Positions 50,390 through 59,363 of a DNA stretch of 64,000 nucleotides are shown piece after piece. A program made the position numbers and the translations under genes. Source of the stretch: an uncultured Flavobacteriaceae bacterium (lineage in GTDB: Bacteria > Bacteroidota > Bacteroidia > Flavobacteriales > Flavobacteriaceae); the NCBI GenBank assembly GCA_905181615.1, contig CAJIYH010000001.1, forward strand, positions 1-64,000, written 5' to 3'. The notes below the pieces were generated by a model. It was not told the DNA's origin, did not search any database, and worked only from the letters and a program-made list of their open reading frames with translations. Position 1 is the first letter of the stretch; every line of letters begins with the position of its first letter.

Positions 50390-51367
50390 ATGAAAAACAT
50401 TCTTTTTATTGCTTTTGCTTTCTGTATACTCTTTTGGGTCTCTGCCCAAAAAACAATTGGGTCGGTTGATCGTATAGATCCAGAAATAAACTCCCTCATT
50501 GCCGAGGACGCAGTTATCGAAATTTTAGCCAATGGGTTTAGTTGGGCTGAAGGACCTGTTTGGGTTTCTGAGTTAGATGCTGTCCTTTTTTCAGATGTCC
50601 CTAAAAACAAAATATATAAATGGAGTGAAAAAAGCGGGCTTTCTGTTTTTTTAGATCCAAGCGGCTATACGGGTATTGCTCCTAACGAAAAAAACAGTGG
50701 GGCAAATGGCTTAATTCTAGACGCTCAAGGAAATCTTCTTATTGCTCAACATGGTGATCGCAGAATAGCCTTGGTGGAACAGCCCCTATCTAATGCCGAA
50801 GGGTTTAAGTCTGTTGTTGGTCGCTTTGAAGGAAAAAGATTCAATAGCCCAAATGATTTAATCCTTTCAAAAAATGGAGACCTGTATTTTACAGACCCCC
50901 CTTACGGGCTTAAAGGAGACAAAGACCCACTAAAGGAAATGTCTGAAAATGGCGTTTATAGACTTGATCCTTCTGGAAAAACTACTCGCGTTTATTCGGG
51001 CTTTAACAGGCCTAATGGGCTTGCTTTTTCTCCAGACGAGTCAGTTTTATATGTTGCCAATTCAGACCCAAAAAGGAATCTCTGGAAGTCTTTTTCTATA
51101 AACAACGGGGTGCTAGAAAACGAAAAAACCTTTTTTGATGCAACAGGTAAAAAAGGAAAGGGATTAGCCGACGGATTAAAAGTGCATTCTAAAGGATATG
51201 TGTTTGCAACTGGCCCTGGAGGAGTCTTAATTTTCACTCCAGAGGGGAAGCACCTTGGTACAATTAAAACTAAGGTTGCAACTGCTAATTGTGCATTCAA
51301 TGAAGACGAAAGCGCTCTTTATATGACCTCTGATAGCTACCTCACGCGTATACAATTAAAAAAATAA
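50390..51367 (+). CDS. SMP-30/gluconolactonase-family protein, secreted
   Basis: 325 residues, starting 6 bp after the SulP stop, with signal peptide 1-19 (FWVSAQ). Six-bladed propeller of the SMP-30/gluconolactonase family: FSWAEGPVW, FNSPNDLILSKNGDLYFTDP, and FNRPNGLAFSPDESVLYVAN; glutamate, asparagine and aspartate of these phrases are the metal ligands. It likely opens a sugar lactone in the periplasm. The gluconate would then suit the permease and kinase-dehydrogenase at 40.9-44.1 kb. Confidence 0.85.
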   Translation: MKNILFIAFAFCILFWVSAQKTIGSVDRIDPEINSLIAEDAVIEILANGFSWAEGPVWVSELDAVLFSDVPKNKIYKWSEKSGLSVFLDPSGYTGIAPNEKNSGANGLILDAQGNLLIAQHGDRRIALVEQPLSNAEGFKSVVGRFEGKRFNSPNDLILSKNGDLYFTDPPYGLKGDKDPLKEMSENGVYRLDPSGKTTRVYSGFNRPNGLAFSPDESVLYVANSDPKRNLWKSFSINNGVLENEKTFFDATGKKGKGLADGLKVHSKGYVFATGPGGVLIFTPEGKHLGTIKTKVATANCAFNEDESALYMTSDSYLTRIQLKK

Positions 51368-51373
51368 GTCCAC

Positions 51374-52231
51374 ATGAAGTTACACCGCATTGAAACTGGA
51401 AACTTTATGCTTGACGGCGGAGCAATGTTTGGTGTTGTGCCAAAAGCTCTTTGGGAACGAACAAACCCTGCTGACGCATATAACAGAATAAAAATGGCTG
51501 CGCGCTCTTTGCTCATTGAAGACGGAGATCGGCTTGTTTTGATTGATACTGGAATGGGAAACAAGCAGTCCGACAAATTCTATGGGAACTATGCCCTTTG
51601 GGGAGACTACGCCTTGGACAGTTCCCTTAAAAAAGCGGGGTTCCATAGAGACGACATTACGGATGTTTTCCTGACCCACCTCCATTTCGATCACTGTGGC
51701 GGTGCAATCCAGTATAGTGCTTCTGGTGTTTTAGAGCCCGCATTTAAAAATGCTGATTTTTGGTCTCATCAAAACCATTGGGAATGGGCTATAAATCCAA
51801 ACTCTAGAGAAAAAGCATCGTTCCTTTCTGAAAACATTTTGCCTATTAGCGAAAGTGGTCAGTTGAATCTTCTGTCAGGGACTGAAAAACAATTGTCTCA
51901 AACGGGCTTAGGCTTCAATATTCTTTTGATGGATGGGCATACAGAAAAACAAATGCTCCCTTTGATTAAATATCAAGGCAAGAGTATCGTGTTTGCCGCA
52001 GACCTAATTCCAACAGTAGGACATTTACCCATTCCTTATGTTATGGGTTACGATACCCGGCCTTTGCTTACTTTAGAAGAGAAGTCTTTATTTTTAAATG
52101 ACGCTGTTGAAAATGACTTTTTATTGTTTTTAGAACACGATGCTGAAAATGAACTAATTTCGCTTGAACAAGCCCCAAAAGGGGTTCGCCTTAAAGAAAG
52201 TTTTCTTTTTGATGACTATTTTAATTCCTAG
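51374..52231 (+). CDS. MBL-fold metallohydrolase
   Basis: 285 residues; no signal peptide. The HLHFDHCGG motif (positions about 103-111) is the HxHxDH two-metal site, preceded by DTGMGNK and followed by the later ligands (DGHTEKQMLP, ADLIPTVGH and FLEHDAENEL). Fits the lactonase or phosphonate-type MBL group rather than ribonucleases. Begins 6 bp after the lactonase stop, so in the same operon. Confidence 0.8.
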   Translation: MKLHRIETGNFMLDGGAMFGVVPKALWERTNPADAYNRIKMAARSLLIEDGDRLVLIDTGMGNKQSDKFYGNYALWGDYALDSSLKKAGFHRDDITDVFLTHLHFDHCGGAIQYSASGVLEPAFKNADFWSHQNHWEWAINPNSREKASFLSENILPISESGQLNLLSGTEKQLSQTGLGFNILLMDGHTEKQMLPLIKYQGKSIVFAADLIPTVGHLPIPYVMGYDTRPLLTLEEKSLFLNDAVENDFLLFLEHDAENELISLEQAPKGVRLKESFLFDDYFNS

Positions 52232-52271
52232 TTGATTACTTTTATTGAATAGACTATTTAAAGCCCTAATT

Positions 52272-54086
52272 ATGAAAAACCTAACGCTTTTACTGGTTGC
52301 CTTTTTTTCATTTACTGTTTCTGCCCAATATTGGCAGCAAAAGGTAGACTATACAATGTCTGTTGAGCTAGATGCTAAAACAGCAGATTATACTGGTGTT
52401 CAAAAGCTGGTATACACCAACAACTCACCCGAAACTCTTTCAAAAGTTTTTTATCATTTATATTTTAACGCCTTTCGCCCCGGAAGCGACATGGCTATTC
52501 GCCTAAAAAATGGGGGAGATAGAAATGGACGCTTTAAGGTTAATATAGATTCTCTGTCTGCTTTTCAAAGTGGCTACCTCAAGGTGTCTTCTTTAAAACA
52601 AGATGGTGTGCCTACTAAAATTATAGAGTCTGGAACCATTCTGGAGGTAACTTTAAACAAGCCTTTGGCTTCTGGAGCATCTACTTTATTAGATCTAGAG
52701 TTTAATGGTCATGTTCCTGATTTAGTTCGTCGAGCGGGTAAAAACTCTAAGGAAGGAGTTGCTTTTTCAATGGCGCAATGGTATCCTAAAATGTCTGAAT
52801 ATGATGTTGATGGTTGGAATACAGACCCCTATACAGGAAGGGAATTTCATGGGGTTTGGGGTGATTTTGATGTAAAAATCACACTCGACAAAGACTATAC
52901 GGTTGGTGGTAGCGGATACCTTCAAAATGCTGATAAAATAGGAAAGGGATATAGCGACCGAAAAAAAGCAAAGACCAAAAAGGGGAAAATAACTTGGCAC
53001 TTTATCGCTCCCAATGTGCATGATTTTACCTTTGCAGCAGACATGGACTATATTCACGATATATATCCTGGCCCAAACAATGTTGATCTTCATTTCTTTT
53101 ATAAAAACAATCCGGAGATTATTGAAAACTGGAAAAACTTACAGCCTTTAACAGCTGAATTAATGGCTTTTTTCAATGAAAAAGTTGGCCCTTATCCTTA
53201 CAAACAATATTCTGTAATACACGGTGGAGATGGCGGAATGGAATATGCTATGCTTACACTAATAACCGGTAACCGTAAATTTGGTTCTTTGGTTGGAGTA
53301 ACTGCTCACGAAATGGCACATTCTTGGTTTCAGCATGTGCTGGCAACTAACGAAACAAAACATGAGTGGATGGATGAAGGTTTCACTTCGTTTATTTCTA
53401 CGCTTGGGACAAATAAAGTTTTGAAAGCAGAAAAGGATTTTCCTCATGAGGGGTCCTATAACGGATATTTTCGTTTGGCTAAGTCTGGTGTAGAACAGCC
53501 TCAAAGCACAAATGCTAATAGATACCATTATAATTTTGCCTACGAAAGCACTGCATATAGCAAGGGTGCTGTGTTTTTAGGTCAACTGGGATATATTATT
53601 GGAAGAGATAATTTATACAAAACCCTTCAGGCCTATTACAATGAGTTTAAGTTTAAACATCCCGTACCTAATGACATCCGTAGAATTGCTGAACGGGTTT
53701 CGGGAATTCAGCTACGTTGGTATCTGACCGATTGGACGCAAACCACAAACACTATTGATTACGGTATCACAAGCGTTGAAGCCAAAGAAAACGCTACCCG
53801 CATTAGTCTGGAACGCAAGGGTCTAATGCCCATGCCTTTAGATGTTCTAATTCAATATAAAGACGGCACACAAGAGGTGCACTACATCCCTATTACGTTA
53901 ATGAGAGGAGAAAAAGAAAACCCATATGGATTGAGCTGGAGTGTTAAGAAAGATTGGTCTTGGGCTGACCCTAATTATAGCTTTTCGATCAACCGCTCCC
54001 AAGAAGAAATAGAATTAATTACTATTGATCCTACCTATTATATGGCGGACATAAATCGTGAAAACAACACCTATATAAATGAGTAA
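52272..54086 (+). CDS. M1-family zinc metallopeptidase, secreted
   Basis: 604 residues from ATG at 52272 (52245 adds nine residues before the signal peptide). Signal peptide 1-18 (FTVSAQ). Zinc site HEMAHSWFQH with the second glutamate 18 residues after in EWMDEGF, the gluzincin pattern of M1 aminopeptidases; GGDGGMEYAM replaces the usual GAMEN. The C-terminal domain is short. It cleaves N-terminal residues from peptides outside the cytosol. Stop overlaps rnpA by 8 bp. Confidence 0.85.
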   Translation: MKNLTLLLVAFFSFTVSAQYWQQKVDYTMSVELDAKTADYTGVQKLVYTNNSPETLSKVFYHLYFNAFRPGSDMAIRLKNGGDRNGRFKVNIDSLSAFQSGYLKVSSLKQDGVPTKIIESGTILEVTLNKPLASGASTLLDLEFNGHVPDLVRRAGKNSKEGVAFSMAQWYPKMSEYDVDGWNTDPYTGREFHGVWGDFDVKITLDKDYTVGGSGYLQNADKIGKGYSDRKKAKTKKGKITWHFIAPNVHDFTFAADMDYIHDIYPGPNNVDLHFFYKNNPEIIENWKNLQPLTAELMAFFNEKVGPYPYKQYSVIHGGDGGMEYAMLTLITGNRKFGSLVGVTAHEMAHSWFQHVLATNETKHEWMDEGFTSFISTLGTNKVLKAEKDFPHEGSYNGYFRLAKSGVEQPQSTNANRYHYNFAYESTAYSKGAVFLGQLGYIIGRDNLYKTLQAYYNEFKFKHPVPNDIRRIAERVSGIQLRWYLTDWTQTTNTIDYGITSVEAKENATRISLERKGLMPMPLDVLIQYKDGTQEVHYIPITLMRGEKENPYGLSWSVKKDWSWADPNYSFSINRSQEEIELITIDPTYYMADINRENNTYINE

Positions 54087-54414
54087 AAAACTTACCCTCA
54101 GAAGATTAAGGGGTAAGGATTTAATTGACGCTCTTTTTCGAAAAGGTGCTAAAATCCAATCGAAAAACCTCCTCCTAAAGGTTCTTGAGTCTCCTAAAGG
54201 TGGCGAAATACTTCGTGTGGGGGTTTCTGTTCCAAAACGAAACTTCAAAAGAGCTGTCGATAGGAATCATATAAAAAGACAGTTGCGTATTGTTTTTAAA
54301 GAAGTCCAAGCGGAGGTGCCTTTTTTTGGGGCTTGTATGTTAATTTATAAAGGCCACAAAAAAATCCTTACATCTGAACTTGTTGAGGAGGCACGAGGGA
54401 TGTTTGTTAAATAA
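54079..54414 (+). CDS. rnpA: Ribonuclease P protein component
   Basis: 111 residues. RnpA pattern: LRRLRGKDLIDALFRKGAKI, VGVSVPKRNFKRAVDRNHIK with the basic RNA-binding helix (normally RNR, here RNH), and QLRIVFKE. It binds the P RNA and aids cleavage of pre-tRNA 5' ends. It usually sits after rpmH; here it overlaps the M1 peptidase gene (ATGAGTAA) and no rpmH is near. Confidence 0.9.
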   Translation: MSKKLTLRRLRGKDLIDALFRKGAKIQSKNLLLKVLESPKGGEILRVGVSVPKRNFKRAVDRNHIKRQLRIVFKEVQAEVPFFGACMLIYKGHKKILTSELVEEARGMFVK

Positions 54415-54416
54415 AG

Positions 54417-54878
54417 TTAGCGCTCTAACAATACCATTCCAACGTGGGGGATTCCATCTTCTAGATAGGGTTGTCCATCAATTTGGAATTTATGTTCTTC
54501 ATAAAAAAATTTAAGATGGGCTTGTGCAGAAATCTTAATGGTCGTTTTTGGATATATTTTTTTGGTAGCTTCTATTGAAAAAGCAACCAGTTCATGCCCT
54601 ATTTTTCTTGACCTGAAAGCTTCTGAAACGACAATCCTACCTATGGCATTATGTTCTTTATAAGAAAGGCCACGTTCTAAAATTCTTGAATAAGCAATTA
54701 ACTTACCTTCTTCTGCTCCTAAAACATGAATAGATGCTTGATCTTTTCCGTCGATATCTTGATAAACACAATCTTGTTCAACTACAAACACCTCTGCTCG
54801 TAAGGCAAAAATATCGTGTAATTCTGCCGTGGTTAGTTCGTTAAATTTTTTGTAAAAAAACTCTACCATTACATGCAT
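54417..54878 (-). CDS. ElaA-type GNAT acetyltransferase
   Basis: 153 residues. ElaA-like: FNELTTAELHDIFALRAEVF, VVEQDCVYQDIDGKD, GRIVVSEAFRSRKIGHELV with the acetyl-CoA loop (R/Q-x-x-G-x-G as RKIGHE), and HLKFFYEEHKF. Substrate unknown. Its start overlaps the end of rpiB by 10 bp and follows it on the minus strand, so they form an operon. Convergent with rnpA, 2 bp apart. Confidence 0.8.
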   Translation of the reverse strand: MHVMVEFFYKKFNELTTAELHDIFALRAEVFVVEQDCVYQDIDGKDQASIHVLGAEEGKLIAYSRILERGLSYKEHNAIGRIVVSEAFRSRKIGHELVAFSIEATKKIYPKTTIKISAQAHLKFFYEEHKFQIDGQPYLEDGIPHVGMVLLER

Positions 54879-55300
54879 GGTATTTTATCAATTCTATTCT
54901 GATGTCTTCCCCCTTCAAATTCTGTGTTAATATAAACCTCAACCATGGCTATGGCTTGTGGAATAGAAATAAAGCGAGCGGGTAAACTTAGGATATTGGC
55001 ATTGTTATGTTCTCTAGCGAGAGCAACAATCTCTTTTGTCCAACAAAGGGCTGATCTAATGTCTTGGTATTTGTTTGCTGTCATTGACGCGCCGTTTCCG
55101 CTACCACAAATAATAATTCCTAAATCTACTGTTTTAGAAGAAACGTCCTTTGCGACAGGGTGAATAAAGTCCGGGTAGTCCACACTTGCCGCTGTATCTG
55201 TTCCGTGGTTTGTAACCTGATGCCCCTTGCTTCTTAGATAAGAAACTATCGCTTCTTTGTAATCAACTCCTGCATGGTCATTGCCTATAGAAAAATTCAT
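54869..55300 (-). CDS. rpiB: Ribose 5-phosphate isomerase B
   Basis: 143 residues. RpiB/LacAB fold: IGNDHAGVDYKEAIVSYLRS, YPDFIHPVA, ICGSGNGASMTANKYQDIRS with the catalytic region (in RpiB usually CxTGxG, here CGSGNG), then AREHNNANILSLPARF and FEGGRHQNRIDKI. It converts ribose 5-phosphate and ribulose 5-phosphate, the step after the gntK-gnd product. First gene of a two-gene minus-strand unit. Confidence 0.9.
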   Translation of the reverse strand: MNFSIGNDHAGVDYKEAIVSYLRSKGHQVTNHGTDTAASVDYPDFIHPVAKDVSSKTVDLGIIICGSGNGASMTANKYQDIRSALCWTKEIVALAREHNNANILSLPARFISIPQAIAMVEVYINTEFEGGRHQNRIDKIPCM

Positions 55301-55799
55301 TTTTTATTTTTTTATAAATGTAAACAAACCTAACATTCTTGTTTATAAGCACACCCTAAAAAATGGACACTTTGTTAATAAGTTCTAATAACGAAAAGGG
55401 GGTTTTTAAATCTTGGCATGTGTTGTAATTTTATTTGTTTCATAAAAACTTTTTTAAAAAAAATTATACAAAAAGATGTTTAAAACAATGGTAGTTTATA
55501 AACATAAAAAAGATGGATATTATTCTTTTTTTATAATCAATTAAACATATAAGCCGATGTTTATATTATTTTTAATAAGCTCTAAATAAAGTGTTTAAAA
55601 AAATTTAACTTATTTATAAAATGTTCATAAGCTACATTATTTAATATTACCTAAAAATAAAGATTAAAAAAATACCGCTATTAACAAGCTATAATAGACA
55701 CCATGTTTTTTAAAATTTAATAAAAACAAATTATTATTAATGTTAAGACTGTTCATAATAAAAACTGATGTTCAAATTTATTAGAGTAATTTTGTTCTT
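55301..55799. other. AT-rich intergenic island between rpiB and rnr
   Basis: 499 bp without a supported gene. Very AT rich, with many TTTATAA and ATAAGC motifs and two TGTTCATAA sites (about 55622 and 55749). It holds divergent promoters: the rnr box at 55787 and, by position, that of rpiB. Confidence 0.5.
55787..55794 (+). promoter_or_regulatory. TAnnTTTG -7 element of rnr (TAATTTTG)
   Basis: Perfect consensus ending 5 bp before the ATG of rnr, so the transcript starts at or within a few bases of the start codon. Confidence 0.65.
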
Positions 55800-57977
55800 A
55801 TGTTTAAAAAGAAAAAGAAAAAAAACTCTTTAGAGCGAAAATTAATAAAACATTTTCGAAACAATCCTGATAAAGAATACAATTATAAACAAGTTGCTTC
55901 TGTTCTAGAAATAAAAGACTCTAAAACACGCGATGAAATAATAAAGATTTTAAATAGATTAACTTCAGAAAAAACTTTAAAAAGACCATCTAAAGGACGA
56001 TATACATTAGAGCCAGCTGGCAAGGAATATTATCAAGGCACCTTAGATGTTACTTCTACAGGAAGAGGTTTTGTTATTTGTGAAGATTTGGAACATGACA
56101 TCATGATTCCTAAAAATAATATAAACAGAGCATTTCAAGGAGATTTAGTAGAAGTTTATGCTTATAAAAGAAAGCAAAAATCGGGCGCTTTTGAAGGTGA
56201 AATAGTAACGATCTTAAAAAGAAATAAAACACAGTTTGTTGGGGTACTACAAATAGAAAATAACTATGCTTTTGTATTAACTCGAGGGCCAAGAATGTAT
56301 ACAGATTTTTTTATAGATAAAAAACAGTTGACTGGTTATACCAACGGAGATAAGGTATTAGTTGAATATACAGATTGGCCTAAAAAAGCAGAATCACCCT
56401 ATGGAACTTTAATAGAATCTTTTGGACCACCTGGCGAAACAAACACAGAAATGCATGCTATCCTTTCGGATTATGGTTTACCATTAAACTTTCCTAAAGA
56501 AGTAGAAGCTGCAGCCAACGCAATTGATCAATCCATCAGTCCAGAAGAAATTAAGAAAAGGAGGGATTTTAGAGAAACCCTATCCTTTACAATAGATCCA
56601 AAAACAGCAAAAGATTTTGATGACGCCCTCTCTTTTAAAGTATTAGACAAAGATCGATTTGAAATAGGAATTCATATTGCGGACGTTTCTCATTATGTAA
56701 AACCTCACAGTATATTAGACCAAGAAGCCCATGATAGGGCTACTTCTGTATATTTAGTTGATCGTGTAGTTCCGATGCTTCCTGAAGTTTTATCAAATGG
56801 GGTATGCTCTTTGAGACCAAAAGAAGAAAAATACACTTTTTCTGCAGTTTTTATAATGAATTCTAATGGGGATATTTTAGAAGAATGGTTTGGTAAAACA
56901 GTAATTCATTCTGACCATCGTTTTGCATATGAAGAAGCTCAAGAATTAATAGAAACAAAAAAAAGCAAGGTTTCAGAGGAAATTTCTCTTACAGGAAAAC
57001 CATATACTGTTCCTGATAATGTTTTGTTTGCCATTTTAAATTTAGACGACATAGCTAAAAAACTCAGATCTAAGAGGATGAAAGCGGGTGCACTTTCTTT
57101 TGATCGGGTGGAGGTGAATTTTATTTTAGACGACAACGACACACCAGAAAGTGTATATTTTAAAACATCTAAAGACGCCAATAAGTTAGTTGAAGAATTT
57201 ATGTTACTTGCTAACAAACAAGTTGCATCTTTTGCGGGAAACAGAAAAGCCCCCCTACCCTTTGTTTATAGAATCCACGACGAACCCGACGCAGACAAAC
57301 TTAACAACCTTCAAATGGTTGTTTCTAGTTTAGGATATAAATTAGATTTAAAAAATAAAGACGTTAGCAAGTCTTTGAATGTCTTACTTTCAGATATTCA
57401 AGGAAAACAAGAACAAAACCTAATAGACACTCTAACCATAAGGTGTATGAGTAAAGCAGAGTATAACGTTAATAATATTGGACACTATGGTTTAGCTTTT
57501 AATTTTTATTCCCATTTTACATCACCCATACGACGCTATCCAGACGTTATGGTTCATCGTTTGTTAGAACAACATTTAGCGAAACAAAAAGTTAAAGACC
57601 CAGAAACAATTCAAGCTGCCTGTGTTCATTCTTCTCAAAGAGAAATGATTGCAACAAAAGCAGAAAGAGACTCCATTAAGTTTATGCAAATTAAATTTAT
57701 GGAAGATAAAGTTGGAAAGGTTTTTGAAGGAGTAATTTCAGGAGTAACCGACAGAGGAATATACGTAGAGTTAGCCGATAATAAATGTGAAGGAATGGTC
57801 CGAATAAAAGACATAGTAGGAGATTTTTTTAATTTTGACGACAAAACGCACACGCTTATTGGTGAACGATCTAAAAGAAGATATCAGTTAGGGGATTCCA
57901 TAAATGTAAGCGTCCTTAAAGCGGATCTAGTTAAAAGACATTTAGATTTTAAATTAGAGGAAAGTAATCTCAATTAG
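55800..57977 (+). CDS. rnr: Ribonuclease R
   Basis: 725 residues. N-terminal winged helix (EYNYKQVASVLEIKDSKTRD), two cold-shock domains (GRGFVICEDLEHDIMIPKNN; FVGVLQIENNYAFV), then the RNB catalytic domain with TIDPKTAKDFDDALSF (aspartates for Mg) and SPIRRYPDVMVHRLL, and the S1 domain (KVFEGVISGVTDRGIYVEL). It degrades structured RNA 3' to 5'. The mRNA is probably leaderless. The DUF2807 gene follows after 32 bp and may be co-transcribed. Confidence 0.95.
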   Translation: MFKKKKKKNSLERKLIKHFRNNPDKEYNYKQVASVLEIKDSKTRDEIIKILNRLTSEKTLKRPSKGRYTLEPAGKEYYQGTLDVTSTGRGFVICEDLEHDIMIPKNNINRAFQGDLVEVYAYKRKQKSGAFEGEIVTILKRNKTQFVGVLQIENNYAFVLTRGPRMYTDFFIDKKQLTGYTNGDKVLVEYTDWPKKAESPYGTLIESFGPPGETNTEMHAILSDYGLPLNFPKEVEAAANAIDQSISPEEIKKRRDFRETLSFTIDPKTAKDFDDALSFKVLDKDRFEIGIHIADVSHYVKPHSILDQEAHDRATSVYLVDRVVPMLPEVLSNGVCSLRPKEEKYTFSAVFIMNSNGDILEEWFGKTVIHSDHRFAYEEAQELIETKKSKVSEEISLTGKPYTVPDNVLFAILNLDDIAKKLRSKRMKAGALSFDRVEVNFILDDNDTPESVYFKTSKDANKLVEEFMLLANKQVASFAGNRKAPLPFVYRIHDEPDADKLNNLQMVVSSLGYKLDLKNKDVSKSLNVLLSDIQGKQEQNLIDTLTIRCMSKAEYNVNNIGHYGLAFNFYSHFTSPIRRYPDVMVHRLLEQHLAKQKVKDPETIQAACVHSSQREMIATKAERDSIKFMQIKFMEDKVGKVFEGVISGVTDRGIYVELADNKCEGMVRIKDIVGDFFNFDDKTHTLIGERSKRRYQLGDSINVSVLKADLVKRHLDFKLEESNLN

Positions 57978-58009
57978 AATTACTAAATTTATTAAAAAAA
58001 AAGCATCAC

Positions 58010-58750
58010 ATGAAACTTCCCATTTTCTTAATCTTACTATTTACCGGATCTTTTGTTTTTGCACAAGAACAAACCCAAGACACCATTACAGCTACTGATG
58101 TTCGTTTTGAAGTTCAAAAACGTCCAGAGCGAACAAAAACGATAATGATGAGCCCTTTTACGGGGATCAAATTATACTCAGGCATACAAATAAGGCTAAT
58201 TCCCTCTTCTGAAAACAAATTAGTTCTTTCTGGAGAAAACTTTGAAACAGTTGTAACCTCTCTTAAAAATGATGTTCTAAAAATTAAGCATTCACTCGAT
58301 CAAATTTTTAATCCAAAAAACACTTATATAGAGGTGTATTTCTCAAAGCCCCTAGACCTTATTTACTCATTTCAAGGCTCTGTAATTGAATCAAAAGCAA
58401 CTTTACAAGCAACAAAGATTGATTTAAGGGCGCACGAAGGGTCAAGTATTGAATTGAACATTGAGGCAGAAAAAATAACATCTGTTGTTAACACAGGAGC
58501 CACACTTAGCCTTAGCGGCAAAACTACGAATCACGAACTTAAAATTCTAGCAGGAGGTATTTGCGAATCCGAAATGCTGTTAACAGAACAAACTACGGTT
58601 AAAGTGACCGCGGGAGGAGTTGCATACATTCATGCGTCTGACTTATTAGAGGCTACGGTTAATGTTGGTGGCGTTGTACGTATTCACGGGAGACCAACCA
58701 AATTAATTAAACGAAAAAGGATTGGCGGAACCATCACAGAAATGAATTAA
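58010..58750 (+). CDS. DUF2807 (head-GIN-domain) secreted protein
   Basis: 246 residues. Signal peptide 1-18 (GSFVFAQ). The body shows the right-handed beta-helix rhythm of DUF2807 (FTGIKLYSGIQIRLIPSSEN; GSVIESKATLQATKIDLRAH; SLSGKTTNHELKILAGG; HASDLLEATVNVGGVVRIHG). Such proteins are common in Bacteroidota and of unknown function. A terminator at 58772 closes the rnr unit. Confidence 0.8.
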   Translation: MKLPIFLILLFTGSFVFAQEQTQDTITATDVRFEVQKRPERTKTIMMSPFTGIKLYSGIQIRLIPSSENKLVLSGENFETVVTSLKNDVLKIKHSLDQIFNPKNTYIEVYFSKPLDLIYSFQGSVIESKATLQATKIDLRAHEGSSIELNIEAEKITSVVNTGATLSLSGKTTNHELKILAGGICESEMLLTEQTTVKVTAGGVAYIHASDLLEATVNVGGVVRIHGRPTKLIKRKRIGGTITEMN

Positions 58751-58771
58751 AGAAACCTCTTTTTTAGGCAT

Positions 58772-58804
58772 AAAAAAACCCGTGAATTTTCACGGGTTTT
58801 TTGT
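58772..58804 (+). terminator. Terminator between the rnr unit and tRNA-Cys
   Basis: AAACCCGTGAA and TTCACGGGTTTT arms; A- and T-runs on both sides, so bidirectional. On the minus strand it would end the tRNA-Cys transcript. Confidence 0.85.
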
Positions 58805-58806
58805 TG

Positions 58807-58877
58807 AGGCATCGAGCGGATTCGAACCGCTGTAGAAGCTTTTGCAGAGCTCTGCCTAGCCACTCGGCCACGATGCC
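58807..58877 (-). tRNA. tRNA-Cys (GCA)
   Basis: 71-nt cloverleaf on the minus strand: acceptor GGCATCG with CGATGCC and discriminator T, D-arm GGCCGAGTGGCTAGGC, anticodon arm GAGCT-CTGCAAA-AGCTT with anticodon GCA, T-arm AGCGGTTCGAATCCGCT. The 3' CCA is not encoded. Confidence 0.95.
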
Positions 58878-58909
58878 AGTCCGGCAAAAGTAGTAAATAA
58901 AATGTTTTT

Positions 58910-59275
58910 CTAAGCCTTTTTTCTCTTCCCTTTTCTTTCTAAACTAACTTCTTCAACTTCACCCCCAATTGGCGGGTTTTTCTTGGCAACATTAACACGC
59001 ACCATCATAACGGTTTGGTGTTCTTTCATCACCCGATCAATAATTCGCCGAACAACCACCTCTAAAAGCTTAGCCCTGACGCCCATTTCTTCTTTTACAA
59101 TATTGAAAATGGCGACATAGTCTACGGTGTCTTCTAGCCTATCTGTCTGAACAGACTTATCCAGGTTTGTTTTTAGCTTAACATTGACCACATAATCGCT
59201 TCCGATCTTCCCTTCTTCTTCCATGCAACCGTGGTATGCATAAAGCTTAATATCCTTAACTCGAATGGTTCCCAT
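58910..59275 (-). CDS. folB: Dihydroneopterin aldolase
   Basis: 121 residues. FolB pattern: KDIKLYAYHGCMEEEGKIGS, DYVVNVKLKTNL, then TVDYVAIFNIVKEEM and ending with KNPPIGGEVEEVSLER with the catalytic lysine. Converts dihydroneopterin in folate synthesis. Possibly in one minus-strand transcript with tRNA-Cys downstream. Diverges from glnS. Confidence 0.9.
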   Translation of the reverse strand: MGTIRVKDIKLYAYHGCMEEEGKIGSDYVVNVKLKTNLDKSVQTDRLEDTVDYVAIFNIVKEEMGVRAKLLEVVVRRIIDRVMKEHQTVMMVRVNVAKKNPPIGGEVEEVSLERKGKRKKA

Positions 59276-59341
59276 AATATCACTTTTGGTAAATATAAAA
59301 AAGAGGAGCTAATAATAGTTCTATCCCTTTTTCTTTTTCGA

Positions 59342-59349
59342 TATCTTTG
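59342..59349 (+). promoter_or_regulatory. TAnnTTTG -7 element of glnS (TATCTTTG)
   Basis: Perfect consensus, 14 bp before the ATG at 59364. Confidence 0.65.
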
Positions 59350-59363
59350 CTAAAATTTATTAC

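Noticed and set aside
55301-55799. Replication origin
   Set aside because: AT-rich, but I see no cluster of TTATCCACA-type DnaA boxes and no dnaA or dnaN nearby.
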